23,320 bases of DNA from Synechococcus sp. CO36386bin_37. GTDB taxonomy: Bacteria > Cyanobacteriota > Cyanobacteriia > PCC-6307 > Cyanobiaceae. Below the pieces are notes generated by a model. It worked only from the letters and a program-made list of their open reading frames with translations, had not been told where the DNA came from and made no database searches. Where the stretch lies: contig WTGE01000350.1 in assembly GCA_011525445.1 (NCBI GenBank), positions 1 through 23,320 on the forward strand, read 5' to 3'. The translations under genes and the position numbers were made by a program. Numbering within the stretch: position 1 is the stretch's first letter; every line of letters begins with the position of its first letter. This document shows, piece by piece, positions 1 through 6,812 of the stretch.

Positions 1-1
1 T

Positions 2-580
2 ATTGAGAATGCATGTCTGCTCGGTCACTCCTGGGGTGGCAGTGTGATGACTCAGTTCTGTCTGGACCATCCGCACCGTGTCAGTGCATTGGTGCTCTCT
101 TCCCCACTGCTGTCAACGCGACGATGGATTGAAGATTGCAATCAACTTATTCAGAACATAAAGTCGGAGTTAGGCGACCATGTTGAAGTTGAAGCTGAAT
201 TTGACCGTCGTCATTTTTCGAGAAGCAAGAAAGCTGCGCAAATGTTGAAGCGCGAGAGTTGTCGTGCCAACAAATCCTTGTACGAGCGGATGTGGGGCTC
301 CAGTGAATTCATTCATTCTGGAGTTCTTGCTGACCTCGACTTCTTTCATAGATTGTCAGAAATTACCGTGCCGACGATGTTGATATGCGGTGATCACGAC
401 ACGGCAACTCCTTCCACGCTTCAGCAAGCGCGAGATCGAATTGGCACAAATGCCAAACTGAAAGTACTAGTGGACTCAGGCCACAAAACCTATGTTGACT
501 GCAATCATCAGTTTGTTGAAGTTGTGAACAATTTTTTTAACACTCTCAGCTCGCCAGAGCGATCTCAAGTTTCTCCTTGA
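2..580 (+). CDS. Alpha/beta hydrolase, proline iminopeptidase-like (5' truncated by window edge)
   Basis: The reading frame is open from base 2, so the gene starts outside the window; 192 residues of the C-terminal part are visible. The nucleophile elbow GHSWGG lies at visible residues 8-13 (Ser10). The acid is probably in CGDHDTATP and the catalytic His in DSGHKTY, which gives a complete Ser-Asp-His triad in the expected order. LLGHSWGG is typical of proline iminopeptidases and related peptidase family S33 enzymes, which release N-terminal proline from peptides, but other small-ester or amide hydrolases share this elbow. A helical cap (about visible residues 45-110) sits between the nucleophile and the acid. 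No signal peptide can be assessed. The 3' end overlaps the convergent glutaredoxin gene by 35 bp. Fold is certain; substrate is inferred. Confidence 0.85.
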   Translation: MENACLLGHSWGGSVMTQFCLDHPHRVSALVLSSPLLSTRRWIEDCNQLIQNIKSELGDHVEVEAEFDRRHFSRSKKAAQMLKRESCRANKSLYERMWGSSEFIHSGVLADLDFFHRLSEITVPTMLICGDHDTATPSTLQQARDRIGTNAKLKVLVDSGHKTYVDCNHQFVEVVNNFFNTLSSPERSQVSP

Positions 581-869
581 GTGTGCCGTCGTTATACATT
601 TCGATGAGGATATCTGACCCGCCGATAAATTCTCCCCGCACATAGACCTGAGGAATTGTCGGCCACTCTGAGAACTCTTTAATGCCCTGACGTATCTCCA
701 TATCGGAAAGCACATCAAAGGTCTCAAAGCTCATCCCCAGAGAATTCAGGATCTGAACAACATTGTTGGAAAAACCGCATTGTGGCATGAGTTTTGTGCC
801 CTTCATGAAAACAAAGATTGGGCTTGACTGAATCAGAGATTCGATGCGAGTTTTGGTTTGAGATTCCAT
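546..869 (-). CDS. grxD: Monothiol glutaredoxin, Grx4/GrxD type (CGFS)
   Basis: This 107-residue protein is a single-domain monothiol glutaredoxin. The active site CGFS is at residues 31-34, preceded by the conserved Lys of FMKGT (Lys23). The glutathione-binding WPTIPQVYV and GGSD motifs follow at about residues 69-86. Members of this family bind a [2Fe-2S] cluster between two monomers with two glutathiones and deliver or sense Fe-S clusters; they are poor dithiol reductases. The ATG start gives the normal full length. Its 3' end overlaps the convergent hydrolase gene by 35 bp. The next gene upstream on the same strand is bolA, 45 bp away. BolA and CGFS glutaredoxins form heterodimers, so co-transcription is likely. 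Confidence 0.95.
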   Translation of the reverse strand: MESQTKTRIESLIQSSPIFVFMKGTKLMPQCGFSNNVVQILNSLGMSFETFDVLSDMEIRQGIKEFSEWPTIPQVYVRGEFIGGSDILIEMYNDGTLKEKLEIALAS

Positions 870-914
870 GGATCAAAGTTAGTGGGTGAGAGAGAAGAGG
901 GAACGATTGATTGC

Positions 915-1148
915 TCAGCTGGGTGTTGAGGTGATCAGTGCCAAAGCGTGTATAGCTTCACTAGCAAGATCTTCACGCAACGCGCCGTACACCAATTGGT
1001 GTTGTTTAATTCGGCTCAGTCCCTCGAAATGGGTTGAGATCACTGTTACTTGAAGATGATCGCCTCCTCCAGTGAGATCCTCGACTGAAACCTGAGCATC
1101 TGGAAGAGCCCGGCGTATGGCCGAGCTCACCGCATCTGAACGAACCAT
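915..1148 (-). CDS. bolA: BolA family protein
   Basis: This is a 77-residue BolA/IbaG-type protein with the class II KH-like fold. The core [17 protein letters not shown] is followed by the characteristic [17 protein letters not shown] segment, whose His is a ligand in BolA-Grx [2Fe-2S] heterodimers. The frame is open further upstream to 1256, but the ATG at 1148 is chosen because family members begin just before the first helix ([11 protein letters not shown]), and the extra 36 residues show no family similarity. It sits directly upstream of the CGFS glutaredoxin on the same strand, the classic functional pairing in iron-sulphur trafficking. A 67-bp gap separates it from the exported protein gene upstream. 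Confidence 0.93.
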   Translation of the reverse strand: MVRSDAVSSAIRRALPDAQVSVEDLTGGGDHLQVTVISTHFEGLSRIKQHQLVYGALREDLASEAIHALALITSTPS

Positions 1149-1215
1149 GCAACGCGGAGTGTCACTGAGTTGATGCTGGCAGATCAAAAGGGTGGATGCC
1201 TTCTCGTCTAAGTTT

Positions 1216-1755
1216 TTAATTCGTGGATTTGGCTCCAGCAAAGGGAGTGTCCACAAAACCCAGCTCCACCAAGCTTTGGTAAGCCTTTTGTCCCTCGTTG
1301 CTCGCTGGAGTCATTAGGCGAACAACTTCGACAAGGACAGGTACGGCGACCTCTGGTTGATTTTGTCGCCGAAACAGGGCAGCTAGCCGCAAGTTGGCTT
1401 GAGCTAGAAGTGAAAGAGCTTCGCGTCCTTTGGCGTCCATTTCCCTGGGTATGCGAGCGTCCAATCCCCGGAAGGCTCCACTGAGATCCCGATAAAAAGC
1501 GAGCAGCTGTTTGGCTGCGGTACGGGCATTGTCGTAATCCTCTCTGGCCTGATTGAGGTTTCCTGATGACACGGCAGAATCACCTTTGTTCAAAAGAGTT
1601 CGCACAGCCGCAACATTGAATCCAGCACCCCCGGATGCCAAAACTTTGCTTGCGGAAGTGCTGTTTCCATCAGACGGTTGCGCCGATACCTGGGCAGGAC
1701 AAACAATTAACCCTGCTAAAAGGGTTAGTGCAGTAACAGTCAGACGGGAACGCAT
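1216..1755 (-). CDS. Exported helical repeat-like protein of unknown function
   Basis: The 179-residue product starts with a clear Sec signal peptide: MRSR, a hydrophobic core [11 protein letters not shown], and a likely cleavage after VSA (residue 25). The mature part is low-complexity Ser/Gly for about 15 residues, then mostly alpha-helical (about residues 48-175) with Ala/Leu patterns such as [25 protein letters not shown]. That segment resembles a TPR hairpin but lacks a strict TPR consensus. A periplasmic or thylakoid-lumen scaffold is plausible. It lies between the plsC-like gene (26 bp upstream) and bolA in a run of minus-strand genes, so it is probably in their operon. I do not recognise a named family and assign no function. 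Confidence 0.8.
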   Translation of the reverse strand: MRSRLTVTALTLLAGLIVCPAQVSAQPSDGNSTSASKVLASGGAGFNVAAVRTLLNKGDSAVSSGNLNQAREDYDNARTAAKQLLAFYRDLSGAFRGLDARIPREMDAKGREALSLLAQANLRLAALFRRQNQPEVAVPVLVEVVRLMTPASNEGQKAYQSLVELGFVDTPFAGAKSTN

Positions 1756-1781
1756 GAACTCAGCAGAGCAGTGGGCGGACT

Positions 1782-2480
1782 TTAGTGGCTTCTGAGTGGT
1801 CGGCCCACAGCCTGTCGGGCCGCTTGTTCAGCCGTATGCATTCGATCTGCAAGTAGCTTGCACATTTCCGTCGCAGCCTCTCTTCCACTTCCGATAGAGA
1901 TCAGGGGAGCTTCGAAACAAACAGCTGCGCTGCCAAACGCCGTCGCGCTGGCGTCGCTGTAAGCAATGCCAACTGGAACAACGCTGACAGGAACACCATT
2001 TGTTTTCGTCATTTGAGCGATTCGTACGAGTCCTTGCTGCAGACGAATCGGTTCGTCAGTTCTGTTAATTCGTCCTTCTGGAAAGACAACGACCTGCTCA
2101 CCATGACCTAGGAGGTCTATGGCATATCGCAGCGTCGTCAGGGTGGGACGTCCTTGATCAACAGGAAAACATCCGAGTCGATGTAAGAACCAGCCTTGTA
2201 GCCCTTTCATTTCGTCACGTGTCACCATAAACCGGCAGTCGCGTCCAGTGACACGTCTCCCTGTTGCCATCGGAAGAATGAGTGCATCCCAGCGAGCACG
2301 ATGGGTGGGAGCCAGCAGGACAGGTCCACTTTTAGGGAGATGATGGGCGCCTAAAACAAAACGTTTGCGGAAGTAGCAAGGCAGAGCAACATCCTGAGTG
2401 AAGAACATCGCAAGCGTTGACCAAAAAGGGTTGATCGTTGAACCCAGAACCTCTCCTCGACTGTCCAGAGCGCTGCTCAC
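1782..2480 (-). CDS. 1-acyl-sn-glycerol-3-phosphate acyltransferase family protein (PlsC-like)
   Basis: The 232-residue protein has the PlsC/LPLAT acyltransferase signature: the HX4D motif in PTHRARWDAL, where Thr replaces the usual Asn before His, the block-II region around residues 90-105 (GWFLHRLGCFPVDQG), and block III FPEGRI. The family transfers a fatty acyl group from acyl-ACP or acyl-CoA to lysophosphatidate or another lysolipid at the membrane face. Length is normal for the soluble/peripheral cyanobacterial type; no strong transmembrane helix is seen, though residues 15-35 are moderately hydrophobic. The start is GTG at 2480. It heads the minus-strand block leading to bolA-grx and is divergent from pdxJ with a 133-bp gap. 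Which of several cyanobacterial LPLATs it is cannot be decided. Confidence 0.88.
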   Translation of the reverse strand: MSSALDSRGEVLGSTINPFWSTLAMFFTQDVALPCYFRKRFVLGAHHLPKSGPVLLAPTHRARWDALILPMATGRRVTGRDCRFMVTRDEMKGLQGWFLHRLGCFPVDQGRPTLTTLRYAIDLLGHGEQVVVFPEGRINRTDEPIRLQQGLVRIAQMTKTNGVPVSVVPVGIAYSDASATAFGSAAVCFEAPLISIGSGREAATEMCKLLADRMHTAEQAARQAVGRPLRSH

Positions 2481-2613
2481 GTCCTGATAACACTGACCTA
2501 CACGAGCGAAATTTAAGCGGAGCGCAGTTCTTTATCGATCAAGCCTGGGCAGTTAAATCTGCGTCTCGGGCGCACCCCGCAAACGCATAAAATGTACTTT
2601 TGGAAGAGACCTT

Positions 2614-3363
2614 GTGGCCAGTCTCGGGGTCAACATCGATCACATTGCCAATGTCCGCCAATCGCGTCGAACAGTGGAACCTGATCCTGTTCCCATGGCG
2701 CTCCTAGCTGAATTGGGAGGTGCGGATGGGATCACTGTTCATCTGAGGGAAGATCGACGGCATATCCAGGAACGAGATGTGGCCCTCTTGCGACAAGTTG
2801 TGCGTACCCGTTTGAACTTAGAAATGGCAGCTACGAATGAAATGGTGGCCATTGCCTTAAGAGAGCAGCCAGATATGGTCACCCTGGTCCCAGAGAGGCG
2901 GGAGGAAGTCACAACAGAAGGCGGTCTGGACGTTAAGAGTCAGTGCGAGTCCTTGTCTGCAGTAGTTGATAAGCTCCAAAGAAGTCATATTCCGGTGAGT
3001 TTGTTCGTCGATCCGGACCGCGAACAACTTGAGGCAAGTCAGCAGACTGGGGCACATTGGGTTGAATTGCACACAGGCTGTTACGCACAAGCCAGTTGGA
3101 AGGTGCAACCGATGACTCTGGCACGGTTAACGGAGGCTACAGAGCAGGCACGCTCGTTCGGTCTGAGAGTGAATGCAGGTCATGGACTCACTTATCAAAA
3201 CGTGGAGCCCATCGCCGCCATTCCAGGGATAGAGGAACTCAACATCGGACATACAATTGTGGCTCGTGCCTTAGCCGTTGGCCTTCAAGAAGCGGTGCGA
3301 GAAATGAAGCGTCTGGTCCAGAATCCCAGACACGAACCCTTGTTTGGAAGCTCCCTTTCATGA
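2614..3363 (+). CDS. pdxJ: Pyridoxine 5'-phosphate synthase PdxJ
   Basis: This 249-residue TIM-barrel enzyme condenses 1-deoxy-D-xylulose 5-phosphate with 3-amino-2-oxopropyl phosphate to pyridoxine 5'-phosphate, the last ring-forming step of the DXP-dependent vitamin B6 route. The N-terminus [16 protein letters not shown] matches the family. The active-site His/Arg segment [10 protein letters not shown] is at residues 42-51, the catalytic Glu is in LNLEMA (Glu70), and the phosphate loop [10 protein letters not shown] lies near residue 190. The start is GTG at 2614, which gives exactly the family N-terminus. The gene overlaps ycf54 by the 4-bp ATGA, indicating translational coupling. It is divergent from the plsC-like gene. 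Confidence 0.97.
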   Translation: MASLGVNIDHIANVRQSRRTVEPDPVPMALLAELGGADGITVHLREDRRHIQERDVALLRQVVRTRLNLEMAATNEMVAIALREQPDMVTLVPERREEVTTEGGLDVKSQCESLSAVVDKLQRSHIPVSLFVDPDREQLEASQQTGAHWVELHTGCYAQASWKVQPMTLARLTEATEQARSFGLRVNAGHGLTYQNVEPIAAIPGIEELNIGHTIVARALAVGLQEAVREMKRLVQNPRHEPLFGSSLS

Positions 3364-3680
3364 CGACTCATTATTTTGTAGCCGCAAGCACACGTTTCTT
3401 AACAGAGGAAGAACCTCTCGAGGAAGTGTTGAATGAAAGACGCCGTCACTATGGGGAGCAAGGTAAGACGATTGACTTTTGGTTTGTTCAAAACCCACGT
3501 TTCCTTAATGCACCAGAGTTATCAGCCATCAAAGCTCAATTGCCGCAACCGTCTGCTGCAGTGATCTCTACTGATGCCACCTTTATCACCTTTATGAAAT
3601 TACGTTTGGAGCATGTGATTAAGGGTCAATTCGAAGCTCCAACTGAATCTATCCCAGAGCCAATCGCAGAAGGGGTTTGA
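3360..3680 (+). CDS. ycf54: Ycf54 (DUF2488), partner of the Mg-protoporphyrin monomethyl ester cyclase
   Basis: The 106-residue product matches the Ycf54 family over its whole length. Diagnostic segments are [15 protein letters not shown] near residue 15, the [14 protein letters not shown] stretch, and the block ending [12 protein letters not shown], followed by FMKLRLEHV. Ycf54 binds AcsF/CycI and is needed for formation of the chlorophyll isocyclic ring (divinyl-protochlorophyllide synthesis) at the membrane. The frame is open upstream to 3096, but ATG at 3360 is the true start: it overlaps the pdxJ stop as ATGA and gives the family N-terminus [10 protein letters not shown]. Coupling to pdxJ may be simple packing rather than shared biochemistry. 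A 1.2-kb gap follows. Confidence 0.96.
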   Translation: MTTHYFVAASTRFLTEEEPLEEVLNERRRHYGEQGKTIDFWFVQNPRFLNAPELSAIKAQLPQPSAAVISTDATFITFMKLRLEHVIKGQFEAPTESIPEPIAEGV

Positions 3681-3898
3681 TATTCATCATCTCATATGGT
3701 TTGATTTGGAACTCAAAATTTTATAAGTATATTTCCTGTCAACTTTATGTCTATTTCGTTCTTGATTAAACCATTCCTTTCAGTTAAGCACTCCATCTCA
3801 TGCTGATGTCCGTTGTAAACTCATTTTGGCTTATATTGCTGTATTTTTCCCGATGACGTTGTCTTGACTAAAAATGATTTTGTCTTGTTTAAATGTTT

Positions 3899-3929
3899 GA
3901 CCAAGACATTCGTGGTGGCTGTCTTGGTC
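3899..3929. repeat. Perfect 10-bp inverted repeat (hairpin)
   Basis: GACCAAGACA and TGTCTTGGTC are exact reverse complements separated by an 11-nt loop. One T-G wobble and one T-A pair can extend the stem outwards. No T-run follows on either side, so a simple intrinsic terminator is unlikely. It may be part of a structured RNA or a protein-binding site. Confidence 0.6.
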
Positions 3930-3998
3930 GATCAGTCTCTCCTTCTCAGTTATTGAAAGACCTAGTTCTTGATTCGAACAAGTATTTTTTCATTTTGT

Positions 3999-4253
3999 AT
4001 GGGTCTTGATTACCGCACAAGTGCTGACATTTCATTTGGATGTGGTTATCCAAATGAAATGTCCCAGTCTTTATTGATGAAGAAAAGTAACTCCTTGGTT
4101 GGTCAAAATGAACAAGTCGATCATCATAAAAAAGTCATACCCTTGAATCAGTTTGGTTGTGGTCGAATGACTCTTGATTATGATGAGTCTCAAATGAAAG
4201 ATGACGATATGATTAGACGTCAGCAACGTTCTGAGATTGAATACGATTGTTGA
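3999..4253 (+). CDS. Doubtful small ORF, 84 residues
   Basis: An ATG-started frame of 84 residues, rich in polar and acidic residues (a DDD run and a basic RRQQR near the C-terminus), with two short repeated GCG motifs (SFGCGYP and QFGCGRM). No signal peptide, membrane segment or known domain is visible. Two points speak against it: a perfect 16-bp hairpin lies inside it (codons around DISFGCGYPNEMS), and the surrounding gap is otherwise non-coding. The frame can be extended to a TTG at 3969. In its favour is its length in an AT-rich, stop-rich region. Treat it as a candidate only. Confidence 0.3.
   Translation: MGLDYRTSADISFGCGYPNEMSQSLLMKKSNSLVGQNEQVDHHKKVIPLNQFGCGRMTLDYDESQMKDDDMIRRQQRSEIEYDC
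4026..4063. repeat. Perfect 16-bp inverted repeat with 6-nt loop
   Basis: The arms 4026-4041 and 4048-4063 are exact reverse complements (left arm GACATTTCATTTGGAT), around the loop GTGGTT. No mismatch occurs in 16 pairs, which is very unlikely by chance in a short stretch. There is no adjacent T-run, so it is not a standard terminator on either strand. It could be a structured RNA stem, a cruciform-prone site or a mobile-element trace. Confidence 0.75.
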
Positions 4254-4364
4254 CCTTTTTGTATGGACTAATGGTAATGGGTATCACGTGCAAGGGGATG
4301 TTGACGTTATGGTAATCATCAATTTATTGATTGTTGATAGTCATTTACGCGTTTGATTGCTTTT

Positions 4365-4481
4365 TTGAAGGGATTTGATTTATTCTTTGGCGTAGAACTT
4401 CGGGTTGCTTTTGACCTGGAGCAGATCACGAATAAGCTTGAATTGCAGGGTGCTAGCTATATTCTGGTGAAATTTTATTAA
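4365..4481 (+). CDS. Doubtful small ORF or gene remnant, 38 residues
   Basis: A TTG-started frame reading LKGFDLFFGVELRVAFDLEQ and then ITNKLELQGASYILVKFY before TAA. No ATG exists in the frame; another TTG at 4353 is possible. The amino-acid mix (a charged, helix-like centre flanked by hydrophobic ends) looks more protein-like than its surroundings. The lack of a good start and family match leaves it as a possible remnant or chance ORF. Confidence 0.2.
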   Translation: MKGFDLFFGVELRVAFDLEQITNKLELQGASYILVKFY

Positions 4482-4519
4482 AAGCTTCATTCAAAGATTA
4501 AATCTATTGTGAGCGATTC

Positions 4520-4639
4520 ATGCTTGTACTGCTTGGCCATGCTTTGAGAGAAGAGCATTATGAACTTGTTGAAACAATGGTTCCGTCTTCTCGGGATGAG
4601 TCAAATGATCTAAACGACCTGCAAGCAAAGCCACATTGA
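4520..4639 (+). CDS. Candidate small protein, 39 residues
   Basis: An ATG-started frame encodes 39 residues: MLVLLGHALREEHYELVET followed by an acidic, Asn/Asp/Ser-rich tail ending LQAKPH. The sequence is amphipathic helix-like with balanced codon use, unlike random translation of this AT-rich DNA. GTGAGCG a few bases upstream could act as a weak ribosome-binding site. It lies 38 bp after the 38-residue frame at 4365 and 55 bp before a 7-bp hairpin. I know of no function for it. A short real gene is plausible but unproved. Confidence 0.35.
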   Translation: MLVLLGHALREEHYELVETMVPSSRDESNDLNDLQAKPH

Positions 4640-4694
4640 TGTATTTTGTCTCACGAATGGGTTCTTAAAGCGTGTTCTGTTGTCTTGCGATGAT

Positions 4695-4713
4695 GGACTT
4701 CTGACTGAAGTCC
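4695..4713. repeat. Perfect 7-bp hairpin, weakly terminator-like
   Basis: GGACTTC and GAAGTCC pair exactly around the 5-nt loop TGACT. A short T-run (ATTTTTG) lies about ten bases after the stem on the plus strand, too far for a canonical intrinsic terminator but compatible with a weak one behind the 39-residue ORF. Confidence 0.45.
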
Positions 4714-4769
4714 TGAGAAAGTAATTTTTGTTGCCAATTTTAATTCTTTGAAGCTCATTTTTAATGGGA

Positions 4770-4784
4770 TTAATCACTGATTAA
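4770..4784. promoter_or_regulatory. 15-bp palindrome, possible operator
   Basis: TTAATCACTGATTAA is a perfect 7+1+7 dyad. It lies about 136 bp before the phosphoribosyltransferase start, where a promoter or operator would be expected. It does not match the NtcA consensus (GTA-N8-TAC). AT-rich palindromes arise easily by chance here, so confidence is low. Confidence 0.25.
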
Positions 4785-4920
4785 CTTAAAATTGTAAGCC
4801 GTTGTCCATGATGTTCGATTTGTCGGTTCTGTCTACACAATTGCCCTGGATTCGTCGATCAGTCAATTTTTCAGTGATCAATGCCGAGCGTTCGACACAT
4901 AGACTCAGGCTAAGAACGCT

Positions 4921-5340
4921 ATGCAAAATTCCATGAGGCGTCTGTCATGGGCTGAGTTTGATCAAGCGATTGAATGGATCACGGATCGGTATGTGGATCA
5001 TTCCTTCACGGGTGTGTACGGTGTACCTCGAGGTGGTCTCTGTTTAGGATTGGCATTGAGTCACTCACTTCACATTCCGTTGCTAATGGAACCAAAAGAG
5101 GGATGCCTTGTTGTGGATGATGTGTATGAAACCGGTCAGACTCTAACGGCCGTTCGTGATCAAGTTAATTCCATTTGTGTGGTTTGGGTCAGCAAGTCTC
5201 CTCCAACCTGGTGGGATGCAGCAACAACAGTTGTATCGGAAGAATGGTTGTTGTTTCCTTGGGAGAATGCGGAACTGGCTGGTGCTGATGAAAGGGAGTA
5301 CCAATCTTCAAGGTCCATTAAAAAATTGAATTTATTGTGA
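4921..5340 (+). CDS. Phosphoribosyltransferase-domain protein
   Basis: The 139-residue product has a compact type I phosphoribosyltransferase fold. GVPRGGLCLGLALS (residues 34-47) is the pyrophosphate-binding region and CLVVDDVYETGQTL (62-75) is the PRPP-binding loop with its paired acidic residues. Enzymes of this type move a phosphoribosyl group between PRPP and a nucleobase. The protein is shorter than hypoxanthine or xanthine PRTases (about 150-180 residues), with a very short stretch between the two motifs. A Trp-rich SPPTWWDAA segment is near residue 100 and EEWLLFPWE near 116. The EEWLLFPWE ending resembles small bacterial PRTases of unsettled substrate. Its stop overlaps the next gene's GTG start (GTGA), so the two are translationally coupled. 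The base used is unknown. Confidence 0.85.
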   Translation: MQNSMRRLSWAEFDQAIEWITDRYVDHSFTGVYGVPRGGLCLGLALSHSLHIPLLMEPKEGCLVVDDVYETGQTLTAVRDQVNSICVVWVSKSPPTWWDAATTVVSEEWLLFPWENAELAGADEREYQSSRSIKKLNLL

Positions 5341-5801
5341 CTTCCAAGACGATTTATCTTGCGTCACCTTACGGATTTTCGGAACAAAGTAGACGTCTTC
5401 TACTACCTGAATTCGTGAATGCGCTTGAGTGGCTTGGGCTGACTGTCTGGGAGCCATTCGAACGCAATGGAGAGGTTGATTTGAACAATCCAGGATGGCC
5501 ATTTGGCGTTGCTCAGCAATGCATGAACGATGTGCGTCATGCTGACGGCCTCTTCGCCATTGTAAATGGCAATCCTCCTGATGAAGGCGTGATGGTGGAG
5601 CTTGGAGCAGCTTATGCACTTGCTAAGCCAGTGTTTCTTTTTCGAGACGACTTCCGTCGTTGTACGGACTCTGACATGTATCCACTTAATTTAATGGTCT
5701 ACGCAGGCTTGCCCGAATTCAATTGGCAGATGATGGTTTATAACTCGATTGAAGCGATTCGAGATGGTGATAGATCCCTAGCGCGTTGGGCTCGTTCCTG
5801 A
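5337..5801 (+). CDS. Nucleoside 2-deoxyribosyltransferase-like protein
   Basis: The 154-residue product fits the nucleoside 2-deoxyribosyltransferase fold (PF05014 type). It has an N-terminal IYLASPYGFSEQSRR loop, an Asp-containing segment MNDVRHADGLFAIVNG (63-78), the catalytic-Glu motif PDEGVMVELGAAYAL (81-95; Glu88) and the late YPLNLMVYAG segment that resembles the family's NLM motif. Family enzymes transfer deoxyribose between nucleobases or hydrolyse deoxynucleoside monophosphates; the fold is also related to base-releasing hydrolases. The start is GTG at 5337, overlapping the upstream phosphoribosyltransferase stop by 4 bp. The pairing suggests that one enzyme releases or swaps a base and the other returns a base to ribose phosphate. 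The substrate is inferred only at class level. Confidence 0.85.
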   Translation: MTSKTIYLASPYGFSEQSRRLLLPEFVNALEWLGLTVWEPFERNGEVDLNNPGWPFGVAQQCMNDVRHADGLFAIVNGNPPDEGVMVELGAAYALAKPVFLFRDDFRRCTDSDMYPLNLMVYAGLPEFNWQMMVYNSIEAIRDGDRSLARWARS

Positions 5802-6097
5802 GGGCTTCAATGAGTGTTAATGGTTTGGCACGGACTGGTATTGATATATTGATTAACTTTTGTCATTCTTTCATGAATTCAGACTTCAACAAGTGACCTC
5901 GTCAGTGGCCTTTCTAAACTCTTGTAAATGAGAAGGTGCTTGCTGGATTCGAATGCATTGAAGATGGCAGGACTTTGATTATTCGAGACATAAATACAGA
6001 TACTAACTTAGTGTCATTTTCGTGACATTGATAGCCAAACTTATTTTGTTGTTAGAAGCCAGTTTTCCTATTTGCCCCTGAATTTCCTGTGAGTCGT

Positions 6098-6730
6098 TTA
6101 GTTGGTGTGCCAAACATCTGATCTAGGGGTTAAGAGCCCTGCGCTGTTGTATTGACGCAGAATCTGTAATTTATTCCCATTCTTGTCGATCCAGCGGATC
6201 CCACATCCTGTTGCATCTCCTTGTTCCCGGTTTCTTGGATCGATGATGAGTTCAACTCCAAGTTCTGGCTGCCAAATGATCAATGATCCAAATGGTCGCG
6301 ATTGACAGTTCAATGGGGAATCGGGATGTGGGAGTTGTGAACCTGTTCTCGCTTCAACCACATAAATAATACGATCAAGTCCAGTTGCACCATGGCAGAC
6401 AATCATGCGACGTCGTTGCTGTGGATTCACCACGCAGAGTTCCGAAACCCAATTCCATGGTGTGATGAATTCAGGTCCAGTTGACCAGTGCCCCTGATCA
6501 CTGACTTGCATCGAGGTGGGGAGTGATTTGAAATTGACCGATTGCTGCTGACCACTGTTTTGATAAGTCAAACAAGTTTGGATGATTCCGTGGGTTTCTT
6601 TGACTTCCAACAATGTGGATAATCGTTCTTGCTCAACACCCGTTGCGTCCAATCGCAAAAAGAATCCTTCCCAGAGTCCGGTGTTGTGCGTTACGAGGGC
6701 ACTGCGATGGTCGTGTGAATTAAATGTCAT
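6098..6730 (-). CDS. DUF3598-like (calycin-type) protein
   Basis: The 210-residue product opens with NTGLWEGFFLRLDATGVEQER, recalling the start of cyanobacterial DUF3598 proteins, where a WxGxFxR motif begins a lipocalin-like beta-barrel. The rest is beta-rich with alternating hydrophobic residues: repeated strands such as RRMIVCHGA, RIIYVVEAR and GSLIIWQPELGVELIID. There is no signal peptide or membrane helix, so it is probably cytoplasmic. Calycin-fold relatives in cyanobacteria include the CpcS/CpcT phycobilin lyases, but no lyase-specific residues can be confirmed here. It is followed on the same strand by nothing before the convergent deoxyribosyltransferase gene (296-bp gap). Family assignment is by pattern memory and moderately sure. 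Confidence 0.65.
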   Translation of the reverse strand: MTFNSHDHRSALVTHNTGLWEGFFLRLDATGVEQERLSTLLEVKETHGIIQTCLTYQNSGQQQSVNFKSLPTSMQVSDQGHWSTGPEFITPWNWVSELCVVNPQQRRRMIVCHGATGLDRIIYVVEARTGSQLPHPDSPLNCQSRPFGSLIIWQPELGVELIIDPRNREQGDATGCGIRWIDKNGNKLQILRQYNSAGLLTPRSDVWHTN

Positions 6731-6812
6731 TAAAAGTGCAGATGGATAATTCTAAAGTAAGAAATTTAATCGATATAAAAGGGAGTAATACCATTGATCT
6801 AAATTATTGATT

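Larger units (their letters stand above)
3681..4920. other. Long AT-rich gap with hairpins and only doubtful small ORFs
   Basis: This 1.24-kb stretch holds no gene I can recognise. It is more AT-rich than its surroundings, with many T-runs and stop codons in all frames. What can be seen are three perfect hairpins (3899-3929, 4026-4063, 4695-4713), a 15-bp palindrome (4770-4784) and three weak small ORFs on the plus strand (3999-4253, 4365-4481, 4520-4639), each listed separately. For such a gene-dense chromosome it is an unusually large gap. It may be a decayed gene region or a carrier of small RNAs, and it ends at the promoter region of the phosphoribosyltransferase gene. Confidence 0.6.

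Noticed and set aside
1149..1256. N-terminal extension of BolA to 1256
   Set aside because: The extra 36 residues do not resemble BolA proteins; ATG at 1148 gives the usual family length.
2365..2385. GCGGAAGTAGC resembling part of the glnA/glutamine RNA motif
   Set aside because: It lies within the plsC-like coding sequence and the rest of the motif is absent.
3096..3359. Upstream extension of the ycf54 frame
   Set aside because: It lies inside pdxJ and looks like out-of-frame translation; the ATGA overlap marks the true start.
6011..6027. TGTCA/TGACA stem as a terminator between convergent genes
   Set aside because: Only 5 bp and no T-run; too weak to call.
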